A stretch of DNA of 64,000 bases, taken from Isoetes taiwanensis. Taxonomy: Eukaryota > Streptophyta > Lycopodiopsida > Isoetales > Isoetaceae. The stretch is taken from assembly GCA_021234155.1 (NCBI GenBank), contig JAJEKV010000190.1, positions 54,044-118,043 of the forward strand, written 5' to 3'. Within the stretch, counting starts at the first letter, position 1, and each line of letters opens with the position of its first letter. The translations under genes and the position numbers were made by a program. The notes under the pieces are model-generated. The model saw nothing but the letters and a program-made list of their open reading frames with translations. It had not been told where the DNA came from and searched no databases. Of the stretch, positions 45,060 to 57,095 are shown piece after piece.

Positions 45060-46370
45060 ATAAGGAGCAGAAGCCTTTAAACATTATAAGAAGGAAGGCA
45101 ACCTGTTATACCATAAGAACAAGTTGCGACTCAATCATCGTGTAAGGAAATTGATCCTTCATGACATGCACAACAGCCCAATAGCCGCCATGCGATTCAT
45201 GAAAACATACTTCAAAGTGCGCGCAGCAGCCTATTATTGGCCAGAATGAAGAAGCAAGTAGCTCGCTACATCGAGAATGTCAGCCTATGTCGCCAGACGG
45301 CGGCGCAGCTTCAACCTGTGAGCATTAGAGCCATTAGCGTGCCAAACGCTTAAGTGGGAGGTGATCAGCATGGATTTCATCACTGTGGCTTCCAAGAACA
45401 AGAAGGGGAAAGGATGCCTTGATGGTAGTGGTCCATAAGTTGTCGAAAATGGCACATTTTGTGCCTTGCGTAACCACAGATATGGCTATGGATACAAAGA
45501 AAGCTCTTCACCAAAGAGATCTTCAGTGCCATGGCATGCCAAGGGAGATTATCTCCGGCAGTGATCCGGTTTATGAGTGCCTTCCGGCAAGACCTCTTTA
45601 TAATTATTCAAATAAAGCTATCCATGAGCACGCATATCATCCTCGACGGATGGCCAAACGGAGCGGACCAACAGATTTTGAGGACATGCTACTTTAACTA
45701 TGTCCGAATAAGCAAGGTATGTGGAAGAATTTATCCACTTGGTGGAGTTTGCATACAATAGCACCAAGGTGAATCATCCCAAATGTCGCCGCTTATGATT
45801 AATTACGGCTATCGCTGTTTAACCCCGCATTACTTGGCACAACCCCGTGGTCAAAAGTGGAAGTTTTGGCAGCCAGATGTTGGGCGATATGCGCCAGTGG
45901 GAAGAAGTTAGAGGATATTTGCTAGCAGCAATAAGTCGATTTAAGAGCATCACACAAGCAATCGAACAGTGAGAGTTCAAAGTTGGAGATGATGTTTGGC
46001 TCAAGATCAAGGTGAAGCAGCAAAGCTCAAGATTGGGAATTGCAAGAAGCTTGCTCCAAGGTGGGCCGGACCTTCGTAATAGTCAAGAGAGTAGGTAATC
46101 AATCCTACAAGCTAGACTTGCCAAAGACACCTAAAGATTCATAAGGTCTTCCACGTGAGTTTGTTGAAGAAGCACACTTCAAATCCGCATTTAAGTCTTG
46201 GACACTCCAACGCTGTTGGAAATGACAGAAGAGCACCGAAATAGTTCCGCAATTGATTCTTGATAAAGCTTTCAAGAAAACAAGGAGGTCGGAGTTCCTC
46301 CAATATTTGGTTAAGTGGAAACACTTACCTGGGAAGACGCGACGCGGGTACTTAAGAAAGATCTAGTAAA
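45060..46370 (+). pseudogene. Element B integrase with C-terminal chromodomain
   Basis: HHCC zinc region at about 45118-45300 (LILHDMHN...CRQ). DDE core: first Asp in MDFITVASKNKK (45370), second in IISGSDPVY (about 45548-45574), Glu near 45680 after a shifted stretch. The GPY/F module at about 45990-46170 reads VIVKRVGNQSYKLDLPKTPK, then VFHVSLLKKH. The chromodomain at about 46255-46365 has LQYLVKWKHLP; its ATW part is frameshifted. It integrates cDNA and may target histone-marked chromatin. The chromodomain is the same type as in element A. Confidence 0.85.
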
Positions 46371-46379
46371 GCAAGACTC

Positions 46380-47299
46380 CGCAGTTTATGGAGCAATGGG
46401 ACGCAAAGTCATCTCCGGGCGAAATCGGCTCAGTACGTCGATTTGTGTAGATTAGTTCTTGTATAGTTAAGATTAATCACGCATGCAACCCATGCTAGGT
46501 ATGGGTCGCATGCGCCGTTATCGGCGATGGGACCACTACGGTGATCTCTAGGGCGGGTGTAATGTCAATGTAGGCATGACCGCTGCCGCTTGGGCGAAAG
46601 TGGAAGGTAGATCCAAAGTCTACTAAGTAGACGACTTCGAGAGAAAGGGAGGTCATTAAGGAATGCACCGATAGGAAAAACACCTCTAGCCCCATATATG
46701 CTTTGATAGGAGGAATCAGCCTTCACGCCCATATACGGAAGGACCTATCCTCCACGCCGGCAACTAGGGTGTAGGCATGAGCGCATATAGGCATATAGGC
46801 GCCATCTCCACGGCCATAATGGAAGATTCACCCTTCCTACGGAGATTAGCCATGCATCCATGTAGATAGGTGGGGTGGTCACCATATAACCAAAATTTTA
46901 TTAATAATTAAAATGGTACTAACATAGTGTCGACTGCCAATAGAGCCCCGAGGGCAAGGAGATCGAAGATGAAGACTTGCAACACAAATTTTGTTGGAAT
47001 GTGTTGCAAGGAATGAAGAGTACCCCTCAACAATAATTGTAGTTATGAAATGATAAATTCTTGATAAACTTAATTGTTGTGATAAGTAAAACTATCGAAA
47101 GTAACTTACTTAAAGATGTTATGAATTGATAAGTTATTTTATAATATAATGGCGGCCATAATGTTCTAAAAAAAATATTACCTTAAGGTAATCTTAATAA
47201 ATGTGTAAATATCATAGTAGTATATCGTATGTATCGTGGTGATTGTAGGTTAGATGATCCCAAGGTGGAGACCCACGACCTGGACAAAGATCATTTCAG
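46380..47299 (+). other. Long 3' non-coding tail of element B
   Basis: About 0.9 kb without coding signal; its last third is AT-rich (46900-47230). It is nearly the same as 34800-35740 in the truncated tandem copy. Confidence 0.6.
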
Positions 47300-47310
47300 T
47301 TGGGGGAGAA
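47300..47310 (+). other. Polypurine tract of element B
   Basis: TTGGGGGAGAA directly before the TGTGACG start of the 3' LTR. Confidence 0.8.
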
Positions 47311-48954
47311 TGTGACGCCTCCAGACGATAGATACCGTCCCGTGATCGATAATCGCATCGCCTCACACACGCACACGCCACCGACCGACGCTGTAGCCAA
47401 GTGGGTAGCCCCTAGGGGCAACTTGCTAAGAATGTGCATTAGTATTAATGTGCACATTTTACCAATGTACACATTAATGTGGGCACACATTTCCATGTGG
47501 ACACTTCATGCCAAGTGGGCCATACCTATGTGCAATTAATGTGCACATTTACCAATGTAATGTGGGCACACATTTCCATGTGGGCACATTTTGCCACCTA
47601 GCCATTAAAGGCAAGGGCCCCATTCCAACATCCCACATGCCTAAAGGGATACTCTTGGAAACTCCTAGCCAACCCATGTCTATTTGGCTGAGGAAACCCT
47701 AACTTACCCATTTTTCAAGCTTCTAGGGTTTTTAGAGCTCTGCTTTGGCTGTCAAGAGCCAAAACCACTTCCTGCATTCTCGGCCCCAGAGAGAATTGCA
47801 CTGGCTAGTTTCCCCCTGATCTGAGTGTTTCAGCGTGATGGCTCTAACCTGTGTCGAGGAGCCACTAAGGATCAGGTATTTGTCAATTAAATAGTCTAAA
47901 CCTTTATTTCAAATATAGAACAAAGAGGTTTAGCCTATTAAGCTGCCTGTATATGTTCTAGATCTCTAGATACCTCTAACTAAAGAACCTAACTCTATGG
48001 ATATAGATTAGATATAGTTCATTTTTCCGTGATATATGGATGATGGGATCTCATGAACTCCTTGTATTGGGAAGTGTAGAGACCAAGCTTGGTAGTAGAT
48101 GCTCCTAGATTAGCCTCTAGCACACACTCATAGATCTGGCCTGGGTATGCCAAGAACCACACTCAAGTCAGGGTGAAGGCCACCAAGAAGGAGGTTCATG
48201 TTCCTCGACTTCTGAACGCATCCTCCGGGTGTGTGCAAGGCCTACCAGGATCATATAGTGACTATAATCTAATGGCCTATCACCGAAAGTGTGGGTAGGG
48301 CATGGACTCGACACCCGTGAAGTGGTGCTACCTTCCAAAGGGTTCAGCTCATACGGGCAAAGGGTCTCAGTCACCTTTGGAGTCAGTAATAGTGATCTCC
48401 TGGAGGGAGCGATCCCTTCCTTATTCTACCTGAACTGGGAGGATGAGACCTGTGAATAGCCCCTTTGGCTTAATCGGGCGGGCCAAGGCCAAAGTCCCCG
48501 ACATCTCTTTCAAACTTACTCCGCAAAGTGTGCAGCCGAGGGGCGACGGGAGGGACAACTCCTTATGCCATGTTCATATGCCGCCTAACCATTTCCATGA
48601 ATTTCGTCATAATGAACTGAGACCTGCCGGCTACCATCCCCTCGAAGTCCGAAAGTCTTGGGTAGGACTCTATATGTATTGTGCTCAATTCTGTTTATGT
48701 AGATGATGGACCACCTTGAGGTGGATATGTGCTTATGTTTATGCATAATCGACATGTATGTTTACGCTTTCCGCGTAGCCAGGTAGGCCCCCGAGGGAGA
48801 TCAGGTAAATGACTCTTCACTCTTCCCACTGAACTCCGCCATGGTTGGGTAAAGGTTTCATGTGGAGGGTCTCAGACGGGCATGTGGAGCCGGGTATGGG
48901 AGGAACTCCGGTTGTACTCTGCGAGTGCACCGTGATACAGTAGGGGATGCCACA
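47311..48954 (+). mobile_element. 3' LTR of element B
   Basis: TGTGACGCC...GGGGATGCCACA; pairs with 35756-37392. U3 sub-repeats at about 47440-47590. The TATA-like stretch is altered here (TCTATTTGGC). The shared block is at about 48530-48565. Confidence 0.9.
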
Positions 48955-49330
48955 TCCGCCACTGCCCAACCATTACACTACCGTAAAATGACTGATCACC
49001 ATCAATCTCTATAAGTCGACCATCATGTAAAGGCGTGAGCTATTGTTCTCGCTCTCGAATGAGCTCTAATTTCACTTCTATCTCTCTTTCCAACTCGACC
49101 ATATTGAAGTCGCCAACGAGCAACCATGCAACATTCGCCTAAGCCGGAGAACTTACTCTCGAGTTGCCCACAAAGCACCACTGGCGAGGTTCTATTATGA
49201 GCACATACATTTATCAAACCCCATTCTGGCCCTCATCTTTCCATTTGATTATTATCCAACCTATCCGCTTTGGAGGCAGTGACATCCACAGATTTACTTC
49301 CATGCAATACATACACTTTAGATCACAGCA
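48955..49330 (-). mobile_element. LINE endonuclease fragment, likely 5' part of LINE-1
   Basis: Minus strand: INVCAHNRTSP (INVYAPN-type), then a W..L stretch, then AWLLVGDFNMVELE in another frame (49070-49120). GDFN is the Asp-Asn signature of the APE-type endonuclease of L1 elements. It abuts the LTR of element B. LINE-1 lacks its endonuclease at 33.9 kb and runs in the same direction, so I infer this is its missing 5' end, with some sequence between endonuclease and RT lost. Confidence 0.7.
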
Positions 49331-51865
49331 GACACCACATATTATAGTCCTGGCCCAAATACATTAGCTACTTTTATGTATCATCACAAGGCATTTATGT
49401 TTTGGGAGGCAATAAAAGGTCATAGAAAACTTAGATGGTGTAAAGACAACTGTTTTCTTTTACTTGGGGAAGAAGCCACTTCACATTCCCAAGACAATGT
49501 GTCTATGTATAAAATATTATGTTCCACCTCCATACTTTAATAGAGCCACCAACCATGTCCATTCCTGCATGGTTCTCAAGGAGGTCAGCCCACTTCGCCC
49601 CGGAACTTGGCACGGGAGCCTCCTCCTGCTCTGACCCTTCCATCAAGAGAAACAAGACTTTGGTGAGGAGAGCCTCCTCTCTGCCTTCTACCCCCCATTA
49701 TTTTGTCAGACCGCAAGGGAAGAGCCTCCTCCCTCTCTCGCTTCCACCCTTCCATGCAATCATATCGTGGAAATGCTCATGACATGAGACACATGTTGAT
49801 CAGCTCTTATTAAGTAAAATTTTTTCCACTAATATTTGTCTATCCTCATGTAATATTTTCATGATGTTTTGAACATTTTCATGCCGCCTTTGCAATTCCC
49901 GATCTTCTCAGAACTCAGCCCTAGCATCCTCTTCTCAAAAGCGGGAGTATGGCCACCTTCATGGATAGTGGTTTTAAAGGTGCTGGTAGTGGAGTAGCAA
50001 CAATGCAGGGTAGCTTGATAGAAGGAACAAATGTGAGGCAAGGGGATACAACAGAGGGGGAAGTGCATAGAGGAAGAAGGGACCATTGGTAATATCTCTT
50101 TAGTAATGGTAAATTTGCACAAAGTAAGTTGATAAAATAAATCAAGAAGCTGAGGCCATTGCTAACCGCAAAGCATACTGAAGATAGCCACTTTCATAAA
50201 TCCACACGTACCAAAGACTCACTGCAAAGAAGAGAAACACAAATTTTAGCACCATCAATAATAGGAATGGGGCTGATGAGTACCTGTAATTCATTAGCAA
50301 TACTCTATAAGAAATCCATCAAGAGATGGAGGAAGATTAGGAATAGAAAACCAACATGGCATCCCTAAGAGTGTGAGTCGCATCAGAGAAAATCCAAAGC
50401 AGTAAAGGCTGGTACAAAATATAATCACTCCACATCGGGTCCACACCACGCGTCACCGCCATTCCATACCCACAAAGATCATCAAAAAACGATCAAAAAG
50501 AACTTCTTTATCCAAAGATCTTTAAAGCACGACATGTGGCAACCTAATCTCAAGACACCGGTACCAACCAATAGCCAAGCTTCCTAATGCCAAGAAATGC
50601 CCAGATATTGAATAACCACACTAAACGACAAATAAGTTACTAATATACTTCAGGTAAGTCATTATCAATTCCCAACCATCATAATTCCACGCTTGGTTAT
50701 ATTCTTACACACTGTGCTGATAGAAAACTTCATTTGCATAGTAAATCAAGCTCCAATCAGTCTCCTTTGCTCAACTCACCCAAAAGATTACCGAGATCTC
50801 TTTTATTGTCCCTAATCATCACATCAATTAGTTGTAGCAATACGATAAAGTGACGTGAGTTGGATGACAGTCCTTGATCCAATCAATACCAAAGCCCTCG
50901 CTAGCATTTACTCCGCGGTTGAGGACCTTCCAAGGGAATAACGGGCCATTCTTCCATTCTATCCCCATTCTCAATTTCAAGAACACTTCAAGTACTCCCC
51001 AATACTCGTAAGGAAATAAATACACATTCATACAGAAAGGCCCAAGTCATGACATGAGGCAAGCCCAAAATGGCTGTGACGGAGAACAACAAGCTTGTCC
51101 ATGCCGAGAAAAACTCTATTTATAAGGGTTAGGTTTCATCCCATACTAAGATTTCAAGACTTCTTTAATGAAGACGTGGGCATCGCATTTTAAGTGTTAA
51201 GTGGAAGATGTTGTATTTTGGGGTTTGAAAAAATGGTGACTACCGCTTATGAAGAACAAGAATTTCTATCCCTTTGGAAAGCAAGAAAGGATGCTTGGTT
51301 GAGCTTATTCAGAGCCATAATCTAACTCTAGCAAGAACTAAACTAGAGTCTTTAGCTGGGATGTGATAAGAGTAGACCCCACCATGTGTCTCACACAAAT
51401 GTACCATCTTCCTCGTGAGAATCTCCGAATCACAAAGAAATAGAAATAACAATTTGGAGGGTTATACTCTTCGATCATTATCCCTAATAAATTTGAGGAT
51501 TATGGCTAGCAATTCCATCAAGAAGAAGAGGAAAACTTATTTCAAACTTAACACTGTACCCCAGCATGCCTTCTAAATAAAGAAATCTAGGACTAAGGAC
51601 TAGCCTGGAATATCCCCGAATCAGATGGAGTTTCTAACGCTTATTCTTTGGATGTTGAAACAATATTCTTAATTCCCTGTGTGGAGTTTTAACATTATTC
51701 TTTGATGCCATGAATGTGAGCTTCAAGCAGACAGAAGTTCTAATCTAGTTATCTTTCATCAAAGTTTAAAAATGTTTTCATCATCATTTCCAGTAAGATG
51801 CCGTGATGTCATTTCTATTTATGCAATTGCATGCTGATCCCTACTACTTGAGGATCTTACATAAG
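49331..51865. other. No gene seen
   Basis: Short ORFs only (for example 49519-49782 and 49859-50145), with no domain. Some could be the 5' part of LINE-1 (ORF1 region), but no zinc knuckle or RNA-binding motif is seen. Confidence 0.4.
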
Positions 51866-52870
51866 TGTGACGCCTCCCCTGCACTCATATACGATGTCTT
51901 CATCATATAAATACGTGAAACTCTCCCATGGCAATCACATCATCGTGAGAAAGGTTCTCCATCTACCCTGCCACTTGGGATGGTCAGGCCCTGAGTGAAG
52001 GACACTAGGTGCCATCTGCCCCATTTCTAAGGGGAGATCCTAGATAGCTGGAAGACAAATTTCATGTTGTAGCATCCGCACACAATACATCGAATAGTAT
52101 GCCACCTCAAGGGTACCCATCCATCATCAATAATGTTTTAATAACATCCCAACAACAACATAACATATGCAATGACATCAATTTGGGGCTCTAAACCAAG
52201 GCCTGTGACTTTAGGAAATCAACTGACGTCAAGGCCTCGATAACAAATGCATCTTAGAATCAGAAAGCAATGGTGCTGGTCAGATAGAACAATGGTGTAA
52301 GGGTAATCCACTCCATCCGCCTCCTGCACACTTGCGATAAGTCAATTCATGCTATGACGTGAGTTATAGCCTCTGAGACGCAACTCATGGATTCACTCCC
52401 ATGAGACTACTCGGTTTACATCTCCTCAAACCGGCTGAGACAGGAGGAAATGAATTCACCTGCACCATGATGTTTCCATGGGTGGTTAGAGGATCACCGT
52501 ACAACACCACTGTGACCACGATCCCAGATCCGACTTCAACTTCCCCAAAATCCACAATGACTGGCATTTCATCGAGCCCAAGACGCCCCTTTAGGCACAC
52601 ATATCTTGTGACCCATGGGGGTGTCGTATCTACACCTACCAACAACACGAGGACCACTATAAGCCTAGCACACTATAGGAATCCTATAGTCAACCAGGTA
52701 GGATCACCTCCGCTTCACCATCATGCTCTCATGGTCCGGGTGTTGAATCACAACACAGCATCCACGGCCGTGGGCTCTTGTGCACAGCCGCAATTACTGA
52801 CGAGAAGCAAGCATCACTAAATCTAGAGATAGATTTTATGTCTCTACTCTTTTGACCTCAACCCGCTAGA
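51866..52870 (-). mobile_element. Diverged LTR (family E), related to the LTR of element A
   Basis: Starts TGTGACGCCTCCC. Several blocks align in order with the element A LTR: the AGAACAATGG...CCACTCCATCCGCC block at 52287-52325, the CCCATGAGACTACTC / CATCTCC...GAGACAGGAGG stretch, and a GGGCTCTTGTGCACAGCCGC stretch near 52770. The right end is not definable. No primer site or polypurine tract is seen, so it is probably a solo or broken LTR. Confidence 0.5.
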
Positions 52871-54560
52871 GAGTCAAAGACAATAAGCCAACTTGGAAAT
52901 TATGCCCAAATTGGGGTTAGAAACTCCATCACTTAAGGTGATCACCATACAAGAATTCTTGAAGAAGAAACTCAAATGTCAAGTACTCACAACTTTCCTA
53001 ATTCAAAAATAAGGGGTCCTCGTACTCAAATCATGTAGTTGGTATAGACTAGCTGGGATTTCGGTGGGTCAAATGATTGTGGACTGTGTAGAAAGTTAGG
53101 CATGCAATGGGAAAGATCTTGATCGAAACTGAAATTAAATCATGAGATATTCAATCTCAAAGTTGAGTCAATTTTGGTCAATACTACCAAAACCATGCAT
53201 GCATCTCGAGTTTTGGAACTTGAAAGCTGCGTGAGGGATCTTTTGAGAGATTTCAAAATCAGGTGGAGTATAGGTTTCAAGGATCTAGGGCAGACAATCA
53301 ACTTTATTTTGATCACTAAACTATTTTTGCATCGCTTTTGTGAATAATGTACCAAAAATCATATCGCATTTAATGCAAAATTATAACTGAGTTTGGTGGT
53401 TTTTCTGATCTTTGTGCACACAGTGCAAATATAGTTGAAAATGAGGTAACCGGTCATATGCAAAGAATGGATTGGTAACTTCATCAGAAAATGTTTGTAT
53501 GGCAAGAATACTAGGAAATATGATAGCCAAATTTTTAATACTTATGTGTACTTTTCATTGATGTAAAGGTAATAAGATGATATAGGTCATAGGATCATAA
53601 ATCAATCATCGTAGAATTCCCAAAAGATCATGTAATAACATCAATAGGATAATCAGCCCAGCTTTTCTCTTTCTTTCAAATCGAACTGTGAAATGCTCAA
53701 AACTTCATGAACGCTCTTCAGATCATGCTCAACATGTATCAATGTTGAGGTTTGATAAAACTGGGGTTTCTAAAGTTATGTTGATCACCCAAATTTATTT
53801 TCAAAAGTTTTGTGAATCCGCATCTTAGCTTCAATTATGGGTTTGTTGTAGCTAGGAGAAGGGAAAGAAAGATTGAGGAATTTAAGGCAGAAAACCGAGG
53901 TATCGCATTCAATGATATTTCTAATTTAGGGTCTTATCGAGGGAATCCTATGACATCTTTCGAAAGTATATTTTGAGATCTCTACTTTTAAAAAAAAATC
54001 AATTTTCAATGGTTTAAATAAGAAAATCAAACCTTAGGTTTCTTGGGAATCTCTAGGATCTTGAGGGTGCCTCCCAAGAATTTGGGGCATATCCACCTCA
54101 CTCACGTGGGCATAGAGCATCTCATGGTATCTAGAATGGTACCCAAGTTATTCACCTAGAATTCTAATGTCTATAGTAGGTTTGTTTTTCAAAGGCAAAG
54201 GCAAAAAATGGGATGGAATATGGGATAGAAATGATCTTAAGGATAAGACAAGGAAGGAGGAATTGATGAATCAAAGCAAAAAATGGGCAAAGCATAGAAG
54301 GATGAGATGGAAGATTTGAGACAAAAAATCCTAGGATCACCATGGTCTTCTAAACTCTAACTTCCAATCTCAAAAAGTATCTTCCAATCTTCTTAACCCC
54401 AAAATCTTGTAAAGCATCTTTGACTATTTTGACTCCTGCTAAAATGGAGTATCTCCCATGGAAGTTAAATCTAAAGATAATTATCCTTTGACTCTCCACA
54501 TCAATGTTGACTACCAAGCTCTTTCTTTGACTTAGTCTTCCTAGCTTCCAATACATAAAC
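52871..54560. other. No gene seen
   Basis: AT-rich sequence; frames of 60-70 codons only. The first part may still be the right part of LTR E. Confidence 0.4.
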
Positions 54561-54565
54561 TAACA

Positions 54566-54590
54566 CTAGTATGTTGCCCTTTGGGGCAAC
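54566..54590 (-). mobile_element. Candidate Helitron 3' terminus (second)
   Basis: On the minus strand the hairpin GTTGCCCCAAAGGGCAAC is followed by ATA, CTAG and T. Same layout as at 10351, but the gap between hairpin and CTAG is only 3 bases, shorter than usual. No 5' end found. Confidence 0.3.
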
Positions 54591-54767
54591 ACCCTTAATC
54601 CCATGAAACACACAAGAGAGCAATCATCTAAAGCATCTATCATCATTCTCAAATAGACTCAGAATATATCTAATCGCTCATCTACTCAAACAAGGGTTAA
54701 TAACACAAACTATAGTAAAACTAACCAAAGATTCCAATGGAGCCAAGATCACAAGAACACCACAGGA

Positions 54768-57095
54768 TGTGAGTTTTGTTGTGATTATCTCTAAGCTATA
54801 ATAAATAATATAAGTGACGTGGGCATAAAGGGTGATGTGGCAATGAACCATGGGAAGGAAGTAGAATTAAAAAAGGCCGAGAATGAGAAAAGAGGGAAGA
54901 GATCGTGAGTGACAAGAAGAGAGAGAAATAGTGATTTGAAGAAGTTTATTTTAGAGGTAAGATTAAGCCTGATGTTTGTTTAAAAAAAAAAGGAATTCAT
55001 CTTGAGAGCAACAATAACTATTAATTGCTCTATCCTTATTGCTCTATCCTTATTGCTTTTTTCATCATTGATCAAGTATTTATTCTATGAATGTGCTAAA
55101 TCAAGGGGTTGTGAAATTCTACACATCGCATCTATGTATACATCTCATACACCCCATACACCTAAATACATATATACCTACATGGTATAGTTGAATCCAT
55201 ACACATAAAAAGAAATGCGAAACTCACTCATTGCATTTACGTAATGTAACAAGAAATGAGGAGCAAAGAGAGGAAGAACATATATCAAAATGAGTAAGAA
55301 CTCTACCATTCAATAAAAACGACATGAAAAACTGCATTTTCAGTGAGTTGGAGTCTTCTTTTCCTCGACCAACTGCGAACCGCTCGATTCTACAAAATTA
55401 AACCGCAAAACTTGAAGCCCGGATTCATAAAGCAACAACTAATAGGTCAGCCTTTCCCCTTCCTCGGGATCCCTTTCTTCACTTTTAAGACATGATGACG
55501 CTGATTTTTCGATTTTGCGCTATATTTGTTGTTTCGATCTGGCGATTTGATTCATGATTTTTCTGATTAGCGCTTTGATTTTGATTTTGCTTTATCCTTT
55601 TTTTGCTTTGATTAAAGAAAGTTTTTAATGAACTGGTGATAGCTTTTGTTTGCGATTTTACATGATGGTTTGATTTAGAATTTCATGATGTCGATTTCCG
55701 TGGATTTTTTACTTTGATATTTTTCTGACTGTCGACGGACCTCGACTTGATATGAACGATGACAATTAATTCTTTTCATGAACGACCATGAATTAGGCAA
55801 ATTTGGGAACCTTATTTTGGGGTATCGCAGAAACAAGTGCTCTGTAATTTTGATTCTTTGCGATCAGGCTTCTAAACTATGAGTTGGATATTCTTGTAAT
55901 GAACTAAGGGCCGAATTTTCCATTGCCAACTCCACTGGGTAGATTCCTCCTGATCATTTTGCCGTAATGAAGGAATTGGTCACGCTTAATCGGAAAGGGA
56001 AGATGGTCTTCATAAGAAAGGGAATCCAGCGATTCCCAGATATCTTTTGGTCCGGCCTGGGCTTTACAAGCCATGTCAGCCATGAATCGTAGGTAGACAA
56101 GAAAGATCAAAAATAAATAGACACAAAGATCACAACGATGCAAACATAGAGCCTAAGTGGGGTTAGATGTGAGAAAACAATCAGCTCAAATCGATGGGTT
56201 CTTGGAGCCACAGTAATAAAATCCCCAAATGCCTAGTTTTAACTCCTATGCTGGATTATGCTATGAAATCTTCATGTGGAAAGGAAGGCCTACTGGGATG
56301 GGTTGTTGTCTAAAATGGAACCCAGCAAGCGGTTCTTTTGGCCATCAATCTTACCTCTCTTTCTCTCTGAACAATCGATCGCTTATCTACACCGTCAAGT
56401 TCAAAGATGGTCGGCGGATTTAGGCAAAGTATCTAGTTAGTTTGAATTCGTTATATCATAGTAATATAATACAAGAGATATAAATCAATGAAAAGAAATA
56501 ATAAAACATTATATTGGTGGTTTATTGGTTGCTGGTTTTCAAGCTAGCGACTGAGTTCAATTCTGCCTAGGCAAGGTGGTTACCTAGGTATTTCTTTGAG
56601 TTCGCTTTAGGCTTAGCTAAACTCCACAATTGTTCAGTGTAGATCATTCTAGTTTTGCTAGATATTCTTTGCAAAGATCAATTTAAACATCCTTTATCTT
56701 TTCTTAAAAGATTTGATTTCCATCTTAAATATTGATTAAATAGGCTATAAGATATTTCTATAAGAAGGCTAAAATTACTTGATCTTTTATCATGTTGCTA
56801 GCCTAGCTCCATCTTTGTCCTGCCCAGCTCTCCTGTGGAGAATCAAGGTAAACTTTGAGGCCAATGAAAAGAATACCACACCAGCGCAGGGCACCGATGA
56901 AGCTCAAGGTGAGGACTTACATTGGTCAGCCGCTTAATCAGATGAAGGTGGTCTCATGAGCTAGAGACCAGTAGCTCGTGATGCCGCACATGCTATTTTT
57001 GCCAGGGTCGAAGGCGCGTGCTTTGCGCCTGCGGATCCGGAGGTATTTGTGTTATGTATCTGGTATTAATTGGTGCCTGAATGGCGACCGCTACA
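54768..57095 (+). mobile_element. 5' LTR of element D
   Basis: Two separate parts recur downstream. 54768-55012 plus 55795-55907 match 58710-59056, and 55915-57095 match 61160-62415. In this copy the parts are adjacent, so I read 54768-57095 as one 2.3 kb LTR (TGTGAG...GCTACA). The 0.78 kb at 55013-55794 is absent from the other copy: an insertion here or a deletion there. It contains a 14-base tandem repeat at about 55022-55050 (ATTGCTCTATCCTT). Confidence 0.55.

Larger units (their letters stand above)
35756..48954 (+). mobile_element. Element B, Ty3/gypsy chromovirus with an H3-like ORF
   Basis: 13.2 kb with alignable LTRs (35756-37392, 47311-48954), Met-tRNA primer site and polypurine tract. 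Order: LTR, hairpin leader 1 with TATA, H3-like ORF, hairpin leader 2 with TATA, ORF2, SR-rich Gag with zinc knuckle, protease, RT, RNase H, integrase, chromodomain, 0.9 kb tail, LTR. It is larger than usual chromoviruses because of the two extra ORFs (about 3.2 kb). Reading frames are better kept than in A, but RT and integrase have frameshifts. No target duplication can be tested, because a tandem partial copy abuts its left side. Confidence 0.9.
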
